64,000 bases of DNA from Arsenophonus sp052174115 (GTDB lineage Bacteria; Pseudomonadota; Gammaproteobacteria; Enterobacterales; Enterobacteriaceae), in the NCBI GenBank assembly GCA_052174115.1, contig JBQMRX010000001.1, forward strand, positions 186,001 through 250,000. The letters are read 5' to 3'. The notes beneath the pieces are model-generated. The model did no database searches, had not been told where the DNA came from, and saw only the letters and a program-made list of their open reading frames with translations. Positions within the stretch are counted from its first letter, which is position 1. Every line of letters starts with the position of its first letter. Of the stretch, positions 51,394 through 60,849 are shown piece after piece. The position numbers and the translations under genes are program-made.

Positions 51394-52565
51394 TACTTAT
51401 TTAATCCCCCCGCTATTACTATTGCTTTTAATGCTGCATCAGTTAAACTAGTTGCAACAATAATTTTTAAACCACTATCTGTTAATTTTTTAATACCTAA
51501 TTCAGCATTATTACCTTCAAGACGAACAATTATAGGAATTTTTATCCAATTTTCTTTAAGTGATCCAATAATACCATCAGCAATTAAATCGCAACGAACA
51601 ATGCCACCAAAAATATTAACTAAAACAACTTTGACATTAGTATCAGATAAAATGATTTTAAATGCTTTTGTTACACGTTCTTTTGTGACACTACCACCTA
51701 CATCAAGAAAGTTAGCTGGAACCCCTCCATATAATTTTACAATATCCATTGTTCCCATAGCTAAACCAGCACCATTAACCATACAACCAATATTACCGTC
51801 TAAAGCAACATAGTTTAATTCCCATTCTGATGCATGAACTTCACATGGATCTTCCTGAGAAATATCACGCATTTTATGTAATTCAATTTGACGGTATAAT
51901 GCATTACTATCAACACTAAGTTTTCCATCTAAACAAATTAAATTTCCCTGCTTAGTTATTACTAAAGGGTTAATCTCAATTAAAATTAAATCTCGTTCAA
52001 GAAAAATTGTAGCTAATCCAATAAATATTTTAACAAATTGTTCAATCTGTTTCCCTTTTAACTGTAATTTAAAAGCTAATTCACGTGCCTGATAAGGCAA
52101 TGGACCTGTTAAAGGATCAATAATGGATTTATAAATAAATTCTGGTGTTTTTTCTACTATTTTTTCAATTTCAACACCTCCTTTAGTTGATGCCATAAAG
52201 ACTATACGATGAATACTACAATCTATCACTGCACCTAAATAAAACTCCTTATCAATATCAGTTACTGCTTCTAGTAAAATTTTATTAACAAGTTTTCCAT
52301 TACCATTAGTTTGGTAAGTTACTAATCGATTTCCTAACCAATTTTTACTAAATAATTTTATTTCATCTTTATTATTAATAACTTTTACACCACCAGCTTT
52401 ACCTCTACCACCAGCATGTACCTGACATTTTATAACCCAAGGACTATTACCCAATTTTATTGAAGCGTCTTCTAGTTCTTTTACTGTTTCACAAACATAA
52501 CCTATAGGTACTGGTAAACCATAATTTGCAAATAATTGTTTTGCTTGATATTCATGTAAATTCAT
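51393..52565 (-). CDS. sucC: Succinyl-CoA synthetase beta subunit
   Basis: Beta subunit of succinyl-CoA synthetase, with an N-terminal ATP-grasp domain that binds nucleotide (VKCQVHAGGRGKAGGV) and a C-terminal CoA-ligase domain (VNIFGGIVRCDLIADGII). ANYGLPVPIGYV is the family's N-terminal signature. It has 390 residues against 388. A GGATGA precedes the ATG as ribosome site. The 136-base gap after sucB contains a palindrome (52674-52701). Confidence 0.98.
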   Translation of the reverse strand: MNLHEYQAKQLFANYGLPVPIGYVCETVKELEDASIKLGNSPWVIKCQVHAGGRGKAGGVKVINNKDEIKLFSKNWLGNRLVTYQTNGNGKLVNKILLEAVTDIDKEFYLGAVIDCSIHRIVFMASTKGGVEIEKIVEKTPEFIYKSIIDPLTGPLPYQARELAFKLQLKGKQIEQFVKIFIGLATIFLERDLILIEINPLVITKQGNLICLDGKLSVDSNALYRQIELHKMRDISQEDPCEVHASEWELNYVALDGNIGCMVNGAGLAMGTMDIVKLYGGVPANFLDVGGSVTKERVTKAFKIILSDTNVKVVLVNIFGGIVRCDLIADGIIGSLKENWIKIPIIVRLEGNNAELGIKKLTDSGLKIIVATSLTDAALKAIVIAGGLNK

Positions 52566-52673
52566 GATATTTCATCCATATTTTAGGTTAATAAAAGATA
52601 ATAAATCTTTATATATTTTATTTAAAGATTGATCAATAAAAAAGTTAAAAAAAGACTCTACTCTATAACCTTA

Positions 52674-52701
52674 ATAAGTAATTTAAAGTTAAATTACTTA
52701 T
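52674..52701. repeat. Palindrome just after sucB
   Basis: 13-bp perfect arms ATAAGTAATTTAA and TTAAATTACTTAT around the two-base centre AG; it starts immediately after the sucB stop codon on the minus strand. A run of seven Ts follows about 25 bases on. It could be a partial terminator or an RNA-stabilising hairpin that sets the ratio of sucAB to sucCD. Role is inferred. Confidence 0.5.
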
Positions 52702-53946
52702 CTAAACATCTAGCAATAAACGAACTGGATCTTCTAACATATCTTTTATTGTTACCAAGAAACTCACAGATTCACGCCCATCAATTAAACGGTGATCATA
52801 AGAAAGCGCTAAATACATCATTGGTAAGATTTCAATTTTACCATCAATAACCATAACCCTATCTTTAATAATATGCATTCCTAAAATTGCGCTTTGTGGT
52901 GGATTAATAATTGGTGTTGACATTAAAGAACCAAAAATACCACCATTAGTAATAGTGAAATTTCCACCTGTTAATTCTTCAACCATTAACTTTCCATCAC
53001 GCCCCTTAATTGCTAATTCTTTAATATTTTTTTCAATTTCTGCCATACTAAGTATATCTGCATTACGTAATACCGGTGTAACTAAACCTCTAGGTGTAGA
53101 AACAGCGATACTAACATCAAAATAATTATGATAAAGAATATCTGAACCATCAATTGATGAGTTAACTTCAGGATAACGCTTTAATGCTTCAACAACTGCT
53201 TTAACATAAAAAGACATAAATCCCAAACGTACATTATATTGTTTTTCAAAATTTTCACCATAATGTTTCCTTAAATTAAAAATAGGTTTCATATTAACTT
53301 CATTAAAAGTCGTTAACATAGCAGTATTATTTTTTGATTCCAACAAACGTTCTGCAATACGTTTACGCAAACGAGTCATTGGTACCCGTTTCTCACTTCG
53401 ATAAGAAGATGTTGATGATATATTTGTAAATGTATTATTTTCTTGATTAATTAATTTATTTTTACTTGATGTAAATTTATTTTTAATATATCCTTTAATA
53501 TCATCGCATGTTATACGTCCACCTATACCACTACCTTTGATATTATCTGGATTTAAATTGTGTTCTGTGATTAAACGACGAACAGCAGGTGTTAATACAT
53601 TATAATGATCACCTTTATCAAGATTAGGAGTTAAATATTTATCTGATATTAACCCAGTAATATCTTTATTTTTTATATCTACATCAATTGGAATTTCTAT
53701 ATTATCAGTAAGATGTATATAACCCAATAGTTGCTTCGATAGAACAGTAGCCCCTTCTTCTTCTAAAACTGACTTAAGAATACCTGAATCTGTTGCTGGT
53801 ACTTCAAGTACAACTTTATCTGTTTCAATTTCCACTAAGACTTCATCACGTTTTACCTGATCACCTGGCTTTTTATGCCAAGTTGCAACTGTGGCATCTA
53901 CAACTGATTCAGGAAGATCAGGAACAAGAATTTCTATGTCACTCAT
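52702..53946 (-). CDS. sucB: 2-oxoglutarate dehydrogenase E2 component
   Basis: Dihydrolipoyl succinyltransferase, the core of the 2-oxoglutarate dehydrogenase complex. A single N-terminal lipoyl domain carries Lys44 in EIETDKVVLEVPA. An E3-binding domain follows with TPAVRRLITEHNLNPDNI, and the catalytic domain ends with SYDHRLIDGRESVSFL, which contains the active histidine and aspartate. It is 414 residues (405 in E. coli). Its ATG overlaps the sucA stop by four bases. The E3 subunit gene lpd is not here. Confidence 0.98.
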   Translation of the reverse strand: MSDIEILVPDLPESVVDATVATWHKKPGDQVKRDEVLVEIETDKVVLEVPATDSGILKSVLEEEGATVLSKQLLGYIHLTDNIEIPIDVDIKNKDITGLISDKYLTPNLDKGDHYNVLTPAVRRLITEHNLNPDNIKGSGIGGRITCDDIKGYIKNKFTSSKNKLINQENNTFTNISSTSSYRSEKRVPMTRLRKRIAERLLESKNNTAMLTTFNEVNMKPIFNLRKHYGENFEKQYNVRLGFMSFYVKAVVEALKRYPEVNSSIDGSDILYHNYFDVSIAVSTPRGLVTPVLRNADILSMAEIEKNIKELAIKGRDGKLMVEELTGGNFTITNGGIFGSLMSTPIINPPQSAILGMHIIKDRVMVIDGKIEILPMMYLALSYDHRLIDGRESVSFLVTIKDMLEDPVRLLLDV

Positions 53947-56771
53947 CTGTTATCCTTTAATTTATTTATTTTTAGTACATTATCAACTAATGTTTTTTGC
54001 TGTTCTTGATGAACAGACGCATAACCTACAGCTGGTGAAGCAGATGCAGGACGGCCTATATAACTTAACAATGAACCTTTTGGAATTGTTTTTTGAATAT
54101 TATACTGAATAAAATACCATGCACCTTGATTAAGAGGTTCTTCTTGACACCAAATAAAATCGCAAACATATGCATAAGGTTTTAATGCTTTTTCTAAATC
54201 TTTATATGGAAATGGATACAATTGTTCAATACGAACAATTGCAATATTTTTTTGTTTATTTTTACGACGTTGCTCAAGTAAATCATAATAAACTTTACCG
54301 GAACATAAAACTACACGTTTGATCTTTTTTGTATCTATTTGATCAATTTCACTAATTACTGTTTTAAATTCACCATTTGCTAATTCTTCCAAACTAGAAA
54401 TTGAAAAAGGATTACGAAGTAATGACTTTGGTGACATAACAATTAATGGAAGTCGAATATTACGAAGTATTTGACGACGAAGCATATGATAAACTTGAGA
54501 TGCAGTAGTTGGAATACAAACTTGCATATTTTGTTCAGCACATAATTGTAAATAGCGCTCTAAACGAGCAGAAGAGTGCTCCGGTCCTTGTCCTTCATAT
54601 CCATGAGGTAATAACATTACTAATCCACACATGCGTCCCCATTTTTGTTCACTAGAACTAATAAATTGATCGATAACAACTTGTGCTCCATTAGCAAAAT
54701 CACCAAATTGAGCCTCCCAAATAGTTAAAGCTTGTGGTGCAGACGACGCATAACCATATTCAAAAGCAAGTACTGCTTCTTCAGATAAGACTGAATCCCA
54801 GACGTTAAATATTCCTTGATTTTTATGTATATTAGCTAAAGGGAGATAAATTGAACCATTAGTTTGATTATGAATAACCGCATGGCGATGAAAAAAAGTA
54901 CCACGTCCAGCATCTTCACCTGATAAACGAACTTGTATACCATCATTAAGTAATGTTGCATAAGCTAAAGTTTCTGCCGCCCCCCAATCAAAAAATTTCT
55001 TACCATTCGCCATTGCTAAACGATCATTATAAATTTTCTCAACTAGAGGTTGCATAATAATTTCTGCAGGAATGGTATTTAAGATTTTTGCTAAATCTTG
55101 TAATCGTTTCTTTTTAATTTTACTTAAATAAGTTTCATTCCATTCATGATTTAAATATGGTTTCCATACTGATTGATTACTTTCAATTTGGCGCCATTCA
55201 TCAACAACACAATTACCGCTATCTAATTTATTACGATATAAATTAATCATTTCTGTCACTTCATCATTTGTAATTATCTTTTTTTCTATTAATTTATCTG
55301 CATAAATTTTGCGAGATGTGGCATGTTTTTTTATTTTTTGATACATAATTGGTTGTGTAGCACTAGGCTCATCCGCCTCATTATGGCCATGTCGACGATA
55401 ACAAACTAAATCAATTACTACATCTCGTTTAAATTTATTTCGAAAATCTAATGCTAATCGAGTAATAAAAACAACAGATTCTGGATAATCAGAATTAACA
55501 TGAAAAATAGGTGCTTGTACCATTTTCATTATATCAGTACAATATTGTGTTGAACGTGCATCTCTAGGATTAGACATAGTAAAGCCTATCTGATTATTAA
55601 CTACAATCCGAATTGTACCGCCAACTTCATAACCACGAGCCTGAGACATATTTAACATTTCTTGAACAACTCCTTGTCCAATTACTGCCGCATCGCCATG
55701 TATAGTAATTGGCAGTATCATATTATTATGATTTTTATTTAAACGATCACGACGAGCACGAACAGAACCAATTACTACAGGATTAACTATTTCTAAATGT
55801 GATGGATTAAAAGCTAATGCTAAATGAATTAAAGAATCTTTTGTTTTAAAATTAGAAGAAAAACCTTGATGATATTTAACATCACCAGTACCTAAATGAT
55901 TTTTATTTTTACCAATAAACTCATTAAATAGATCTTTTGGTTTTTTACCCAAAATATTAACTAAAACATTTAATCGCCCACGATGCGCCATTCCTAATAC
56001 TATTTCATTTATATTCTGTGTACCTGCATAACGAATTAAATCTTTTAATATTAGAATAAGCGAATCCCCTCCTTCTAAAGAAAAACGTTTTACACCAGGA
56101 AATTTTACTCCAAGATAACGTTCGAAACCTTCAGCAGCAGTTAATTCTGATAAAAAACAAATTTTTTCTTGTTTGGTAAACTGTTCAGTAATTGGTATTG
56201 CTAGTTCTAAATGTTGCTGAATCCAATGTTTTTCTTCAGCACTAGTAATATGCATATATTCTGAGCCAATTGAAGTACAATAAATACGCTTCAATTCTCT
56301 ATATAGCTCACTTAATTTCATTACTTCTTTACCAATAGCAAAAGAGCCAACATTGAACGTTTCTTTAAAATCAATATCAGTTAAACCATGAAAAGAAGGT
56401 TCTAAATCATGAACAATTTCTTGTTTCCATAATTCCAATGGATCAAGATTTGCATTTTGATGTCCCATAAAACGAAATGCATTTATTAATTGAAAGACTT
56501 TAATTTGTTTTGCATCTAAAGATAAATTACTAATCGAGGTTTGATAACGTATAGGATCTTTTGCTAATGAACGAAAATATTTACGTGCTTTAGAATGAAA
56601 GTATTCACCATTAGAACCAGCGATTGTTAGTTTATCAAAAATATTACGCCAATCTAAATTAACAGAATTAGAATCAGTTAAGTAATCTTCATAAACTTGT
56701 TCGATATAAGACTGATTTGCGCCAGCTAGAAAACTTGAATCTAGCCAATTTTTCATTACTCTGTTGTACAT
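53943..56771 (-). CDS. sucA: 2-oxoglutarate dehydrogenase E1 component
   Basis: Thiamine-diphosphate-dependent decarboxylase that starts 2-oxoglutarate oxidation to succinyl-CoA. It has 942 residues (933 in E. coli). The N terminus NWLDSSFLAGANQSYIEQ is the segment that binds E2 in this family. LGMAHRGRLNVL and HGDAAVIGQGVVQEML lie in the cofactor domain, and AQFGDFANGAQVVIDQFIS in the pyrimidine domain. AAAGGAT lies six bases before the ATG. The 285-base gap to sdhB leaves room for a separate promoter, as in E. coli. Confidence 0.98.
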   Translation of the reverse strand: MYNRVMKNWLDSSFLAGANQSYIEQVYEDYLTDSNSVNLDWRNIFDKLTIAGSNGEYFHSKARKYFRSLAKDPIRYQTSISNLSLDAKQIKVFQLINAFRFMGHQNANLDPLELWKQEIVHDLEPSFHGLTDIDFKETFNVGSFAIGKEVMKLSELYRELKRIYCTSIGSEYMHITSAEEKHWIQQHLELAIPITEQFTKQEKICFLSELTAAEGFERYLGVKFPGVKRFSLEGGDSLILILKDLIRYAGTQNINEIVLGMAHRGRLNVLVNILGKKPKDLFNEFIGKNKNHLGTGDVKYHQGFSSNFKTKDSLIHLALAFNPSHLEIVNPVVIGSVRARRDRLNKNHNNMILPITIHGDAAVIGQGVVQEMLNMSQARGYEVGGTIRIVVNNQIGFTMSNPRDARSTQYCTDIMKMVQAPIFHVNSDYPESVVFITRLALDFRNKFKRDVVIDLVCYRRHGHNEADEPSATQPIMYQKIKKHATSRKIYADKLIEKKIITNDEVTEMINLYRNKLDSGNCVVDEWRQIESNQSVWKPYLNHEWNETYLSKIKKKRLQDLAKILNTIPAEIIMQPLVEKIYNDRLAMANGKKFFDWGAAETLAYATLLNDGIQVRLSGEDAGRGTFFHRHAVIHNQTNGSIYLPLANIHKNQGIFNVWDSVLSEEAVLAFEYGYASSAPQALTIWEAQFGDFANGAQVVIDQFISSSEQKWGRMCGLVMLLPHGYEGQGPEHSSARLERYLQLCAEQNMQVCIPTTASQVYHMLRRQILRNIRLPLIVMSPKSLLRNPFSISSLEELANGEFKTVISEIDQIDTKKIKRVVLCSGKVYYDLLEQRRKNKQKNIAIVRIEQLYPFPYKDLEKALKPYAYVCDFIWCQEEPLNQGAWYFIQYNIQKTIPKGSLLSYIGRPASASPAVGYASVHQEQQKTLVDNVLKINKLKDNR

Positions 56772-57056
56772 TATAATCCTTTAAGCCTATAAGCTTTAGT
56801 TTTTCCATAGTTAAATATTAATAATGCCGTTTTATATGTATATAGTTTTAATAGAGACTTTAAATGTATTTTATTTACTATTATTAATAATAGTAGAGTT
56901 CTTTATTAAAATATCCTTAAAATTCATAAAATTATTAAAATAAGAACAAGTTTCTTAAATGTTTTTCTATAATTTTTAATATGAAATAAACGTTAATTTA
57001 ATATTTTTTTATTTTTATTTTCAACAATATTTCCATATCTATAAATTTTATTAAAA

Positions 57057-57773
57057 TTATGCGCTATGTTTTAATAACATAGATTTAATATATCCAATAG
57101 CTTTAGTTGGATTTAAACCTTTTGGACAAACACTAATACAATTCATAATATTATGACAACGAAATACGCTAAAAGCATCATTTAAATTATCTAATCTAGT
57201 ATTTATTTCAGTATCTCGGCTATCAATTAAAAAACGATAAGCAGCTAATAAACCAGCAGGCCCAATAAATTTATCAAAATTCCACCAAAATGATGGACAT
57301 GAAGTTGAGCAACAAGCACAAAGAATACATTCATATAGACCATCTAATTTCTCTCTTTGTGCTGGACTTTGTAAATACTCACGAGCTGGTGGATTTTTTC
57401 CATTATTAATAAGATAAGGGCGAATTTTTTCATATTGAGCATAAAATTGAGTCATATCAACTAACAAATCTCTTAAAACAGGTAAACCTGGTAATGGTCG
57501 AATAATAATCTTTTTTTTATAATGATATAAAGTTGACAAAGGTGTAATACAAGCTAAGGCGTTTTTACCATTTATATTTAATCCATCAGAACCACAAACT
57601 CCTTCACGACAAGAACGACGAAATGCTAAAGTAGGATCTTTTTCTTTTAGTTTAATTAATGCATCTAATAACATCATGTCATAATCTTTAGTAATTTCTA
57701 AGCTATAATCTTGCATATATGGTTTATTATTAATGTCTGGATTATAACGATAAATAGAAAATTTAATTTTCAT
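57057..57773 (-). CDS. sdhB: Succinate dehydrogenase iron-sulfur subunit
   Basis: Electron-transfer subunit of complex II. It carries [2Fe-2S] ligands in SCREGVCGSDGLNINGKNAL, [4Fe-4S] ligands in CILCACCSTSCPS, and the [3Fe-4S] ligands around RCHNIMNCISVCPKGLNP. Its 238 residues equal E. coli SdhB. It is the last gene of sdhCDAB and lies about 36 bases after sdhA. Confidence 0.98.
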   Translation of the reverse strand: MKIKFSIYRYNPDINNKPYMQDYSLEITKDYDMMLLDALIKLKEKDPTLAFRRSCREGVCGSDGLNINGKNALACITPLSTLYHYKKKIIIRPLPGLPVLRDLLVDMTQFYAQYEKIRPYLINNGKNPPAREYLQSPAQREKLDGLYECILCACCSTSCPSFWWNFDKFIGPAGLLAAYRFLIDSRDTEINTRLDNLNDAFSVFRCHNIMNCISVCPKGLNPTKAIGYIKSMLLKHSA

Positions 57774-57809
57774 AATTTATTTTTAATAACACCATTAAAA
57801 GTTAATGAA

Positions 57810-59576
57810 TTAATAACTACGTAGTTTAGGTTGAAAAGGATCACGTAATTTAGGTCGCATATTTACTGCTCTGCGAGTCATAGTTCCAGATTTTGGCAAA
57901 TATAGAGTATGACATAACCAATTTATATCATCACGATCAGAGTAATCAAAACGACTATGTGCGCCGCGACTTTCAGTGCGAAAATTTGCTGCTTCTGCTG
58001 TTGCAAATGCTGTTTCTAGTAAATTATCTAATTCTAAGCATTCAATACGATTGGTATTAAATTCGCGTGAGGTATCATCTAAACGAGCATTTTTTAAACG
58101 TTCGCGAATTACTTTTAATTCTCTTAAACCTTTAGCCATCATATTACCCTCACGAAAAACTGAAAAATTACGCTGCATACAAGCTTGTAATGCTTTACGT
58201 ATCTCTACTGTATCTTCACCACTATGTGTACTATTCCAACGATTTAAACGCATTAATGCTGCATCAATATCAGATTCACTAGCATCACGCATTGATCCTT
58301 GTTCTAATAAAGATTCTTTTAGATATAAACCAACAGAACGTCCAAATACAATTAAATCAAGTAATGAATTTCCACCTAAACGGTTTGCACCATGAATAGA
58401 AAGACAAGCAATTTCACCAACAGCAAATAATCCAGGAATTACAACATCTTCTCCTTTTTCATTAATCATTAATGCTTGACCTGTTATTTTAGTTGGGATT
58501 CCACCCATCATATAATGACAAGTAGGTATAACAGGAATGTGTTCTTTAAGTGGATCAATATGAGCAAAAGTTCTAGATAATTCAAGAATACCAGGTAATC
58601 TTGACTCTAATATTTTTCTATTTAAATGATTTAGTTTTAATTTTACGTGTTGTCCACAAGACCCATCATATCCTCTACCCTCATGAATCTCTATCATGAT
58701 TGAGCGAGAAACAACATCACGACTAGCTAAATCTTTTGTATTAGGTGCATAACGTTCCATAAAACGCTCGCCATTTTTATTAAGTAAATAGCCACCTTCC
58801 CCTCTACACCCTTCTGTTATTAATATACCTACGCCAGCAATTCCAGTTGGATGAAATTGCCACATTTCCATATCTTGCAATGGTACACCTGCCCTGATAG
58901 CCATCCCAACACCATCACCAGTATTAATATAAGCATTACTTGTTGACTGATAAATTCTTCCAGCTCCGCCTGTAGCAAGAATAGTAGCTTTAGCTTTAAA
59001 GTAAACAATCTCACTTGTTTCTATACATAATACAACGCAGCCAACTATGTCACCATCTTGATTTTTAACTAAATCAACTGAGTACCATTCAGAAAAAAAT
59101 GTAGTGTTGTTTTTTAAATTCTGTTGATAAAGTGTATGTAAAAGGGCATGTCCAGTTCTATCTGCCGCTGCAGCAGTGCGAGCAGCTTGCTCACCACCAA
59201 AATTTTTTGATTGTCCACCAAATGGACGTTGATAAATACGACCATCGTCTAAACGTGAAAAAGGGAGCCCCATATTCTCAAGTTCTAATATAGCTTCTGG
59301 GCCTGTTTTACACATATATTCAATAGCATTTTGATCACCTATATAATCAGACCCTTTAACTGTGTCATACATATGCCATTGCCAATTATCTTCATGTAAG
59401 TTGCCTAATGCAACAGTAATTCCACCTTGAGCTGATACGGTATGTGAGCGTGTTGGAAAAACCTTAGATATTAATGCACATGTTAAACCTAGCTTAGAAA
59501 TTTGTAATGCTGCTCGCATTCCAGCTCCGCCGGCTCCAATAACTATTACATCAAACTTTCTTACTGGTAATTTCAT
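57810..59576 (-). CDS. sdhA: Succinate dehydrogenase flavoprotein subunit
   Basis: Catalytic subunit of complex II; oxidises succinate to fumarate. FAD-binding GAGGAGMRAAL is at residues 14-24. His45 in RSHTVSAQGG is the covalent FAD site. The conserved stretch HPTGIAGVGILITEGCRGEG follows near residue 242. It is 588 residues, as in E. coli. It begins directly after the sdhD stop codon with no gap. Confidence 0.98.
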   Translation of the reverse strand: MKLPVRKFDVIVIGAGGAGMRAALQISKLGLTCALISKVFPTRSHTVSAQGGITVALGNLHEDNWQWHMYDTVKGSDYIGDQNAIEYMCKTGPEAILELENMGLPFSRLDDGRIYQRPFGGQSKNFGGEQAARTAAAADRTGHALLHTLYQQNLKNNTTFFSEWYSVDLVKNQDGDIVGCVVLCIETSEIVYFKAKATILATGGAGRIYQSTSNAYINTGDGVGMAIRAGVPLQDMEMWQFHPTGIAGVGILITEGCRGEGGYLLNKNGERFMERYAPNTKDLASRDVVSRSIMIEIHEGRGYDGSCGQHVKLKLNHLNRKILESRLPGILELSRTFAHIDPLKEHIPVIPTCHYMMGGIPTKITGQALMINEKGEDVVIPGLFAVGEIACLSIHGANRLGGNSLLDLIVFGRSVGLYLKESLLEQGSMRDASESDIDAALMRLNRWNSTHSGEDTVEIRKALQACMQRNFSVFREGNMMAKGLRELKVIRERLKNARLDDTSREFNTNRIECLELDNLLETAFATAEAANFRTESRGAHSRFDYSDRDDINWLCHTLYLPKSGTMTRRAVNMRPKLRDPFQPKLRSY

Positions 59577-59921
59577 TTATGTTCCCCACATAACAATTGT
59601 TCCATAAATTAAATAAAACATTAATATAACAATAAAAAAAAGTTGTAATAATAATCGCAATGCAATGAATTTAATATAATCAGTTAGTACTTGCCATAAA
59701 CCTATCCAAGTATGTATCAATATTGAAATAAGTGCCAAAATAGTAAAAATTTTAGTTATTTTAAAAGAAAAAAATGTCGACCAAATAGTATAATTTAAAT
59801 CTGTCGTTACAATAAAACTAATGATATAAAATATATAAAAAATAATAACAATAGCAGACGCACGAAGTAATAACCAATCTTGTGTTCCAGTACGACCTAA
59901 TGTTGATGCGCTAACTACCAT
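59577..59921 (-). CDS. sdhD: Succinate dehydrogenase membrane anchor SdhD
   Basis: Small membrane anchor of complex II that helps bind heme b and ubiquinone. The start at 59921 (MVVSASTLGRTG) is chosen because it aligns with E. coli SdhD and overlaps the sdhC stop; an upstream ATG at 59933 lies inside sdhC. That gives 114 residues (115 in E. coli). LIHTWIGLWQVLTDYIK contains the heme-ligand histidine and the Asp-Tyr pair at the quinone site. Three membrane helices are present. Confidence 0.96.
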   Translation of the reverse strand: MVVSASTLGRTGTQDWLLLRASAIVIIFYIFYIISFIVTTDLNYTIWSTFFSFKITKIFTILALISILIHTWIGLWQVLTDYIKFIALRLLLQLFFIVILMFYLIYGTIVMWGT

Positions 59922-60292
59922 ATAAAAATCCATGATAAAATTGATAAAATACTTGTAATAATAAATATAGCTATAACTGAAATACGTCCTACAAGTAAAT
60001 TCTTATCAATAAAATTAAAATCCATCATCATATGACAAATGCCATTACTAACATGATATATTAGTATTGTTAATAGGCTCCAAATAATAAATTTTATAAA
60101 AAAACTACACATAATTTCAGTAACAAATTGAAATCCCTTTGGTGAAGAAAGCGATAACCCTAGCAGCCATAATAAAATACCAACTATAATAAAACTGATA
60201 ATCCCAGAGATTCGATGTAAAATTGAAGCTATTGCAATAATTGAAAAATGAATTGTCTGCAATTGAATATTAATAGGTCTTTGTTTTTTCAT
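59915..60292 (-). CDS. sdhC: Succinate dehydrogenase cytochrome b subunit SdhC
   Basis: Membrane subunit of complex II and first gene of the sdh-suc cluster. SILHRISG includes the serine and arginine of the ubiquinone site. YHVSNGICHMMMDF includes the heme-b ligand histidine region. It has 125 residues (129 in E. coli), three membrane helices and the N-terminal QRPINIQLQTI signature. It is divergent from gltA across a 557-base gap, the same arrangement as in E. coli. Confidence 0.97.
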   Translation of the reverse strand: MKKQRPINIQLQTIHFSIIAIASILHRISGIISFIIVGILLWLLGLSLSSPKGFQFVTEIMCSFFIKFIIWSLLTILIYHVSNGICHMMMDFNFIDKNLLVGRISVIAIFIITSILSILSWIFIW

Positions 60293-60849
60293 TTTTTTAA
60301 AATTATATCTCTTTAGAAAAAATTAAATAGTAATGTTAATAATAAATTATGATTCAGATTAAATTTAATTTAATTTATGATATTTTTGTAAAAATTATTA
60401 CTTATTAACTTTAAATAACAATATAATTTAAAATATATAAGAAATCTTCTTTTATAGTATATAATTCTTATATTCACATTACAATTACAACATATTATAT
60501 TTTAATAGATTTAATTTAAATAATAAGTATGATCATGATTTAAAGTTAAATATATTAAATTAATAATATAATTTATTAAAAATTAATTATTTATCTTAAG
60601 TATAATTAAACTAAATTAATTAATCATTAATTTTAAATAAAAAATTATATAAAATATCAAATTTATTTTTTATATAAAAAATTATTATTGTTATTAACAA
60701 TAATTTAAATATATAAGAAATCTAATAAATTTTGTTGAAATATAATTCATTTTTTAATTAATGAAATATCATGCACTTTTAAAATATTTTACTTGTACTT
60801 TCACAATTATTAAAAAATTATATTTAATTGCTTAAGGAGAACCGTAATA
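60293..60849. promoter_or_regulatory. sdhC-gltA divergent regulatory region
   Basis: 557 bases that must drive sdhCDAB-sucABCD to the left and gltA to the right. In E. coli this interval binds ArcA and other regulators. I find no clear binding site. A 10-bp-arm inverted repeat ATTATTGTTA/TAACAATAAT lies near 60685-60705. gltA has a strong ribosome site, AAGGAGA, at 60834-60840. Confidence 0.5.

Noticed and set aside
57976..58395. 139-codon plus-strand open frame
   Set aside because: It lies wholly antisense inside sdhA, whose protein is fully conserved; no ribosome site or homology.
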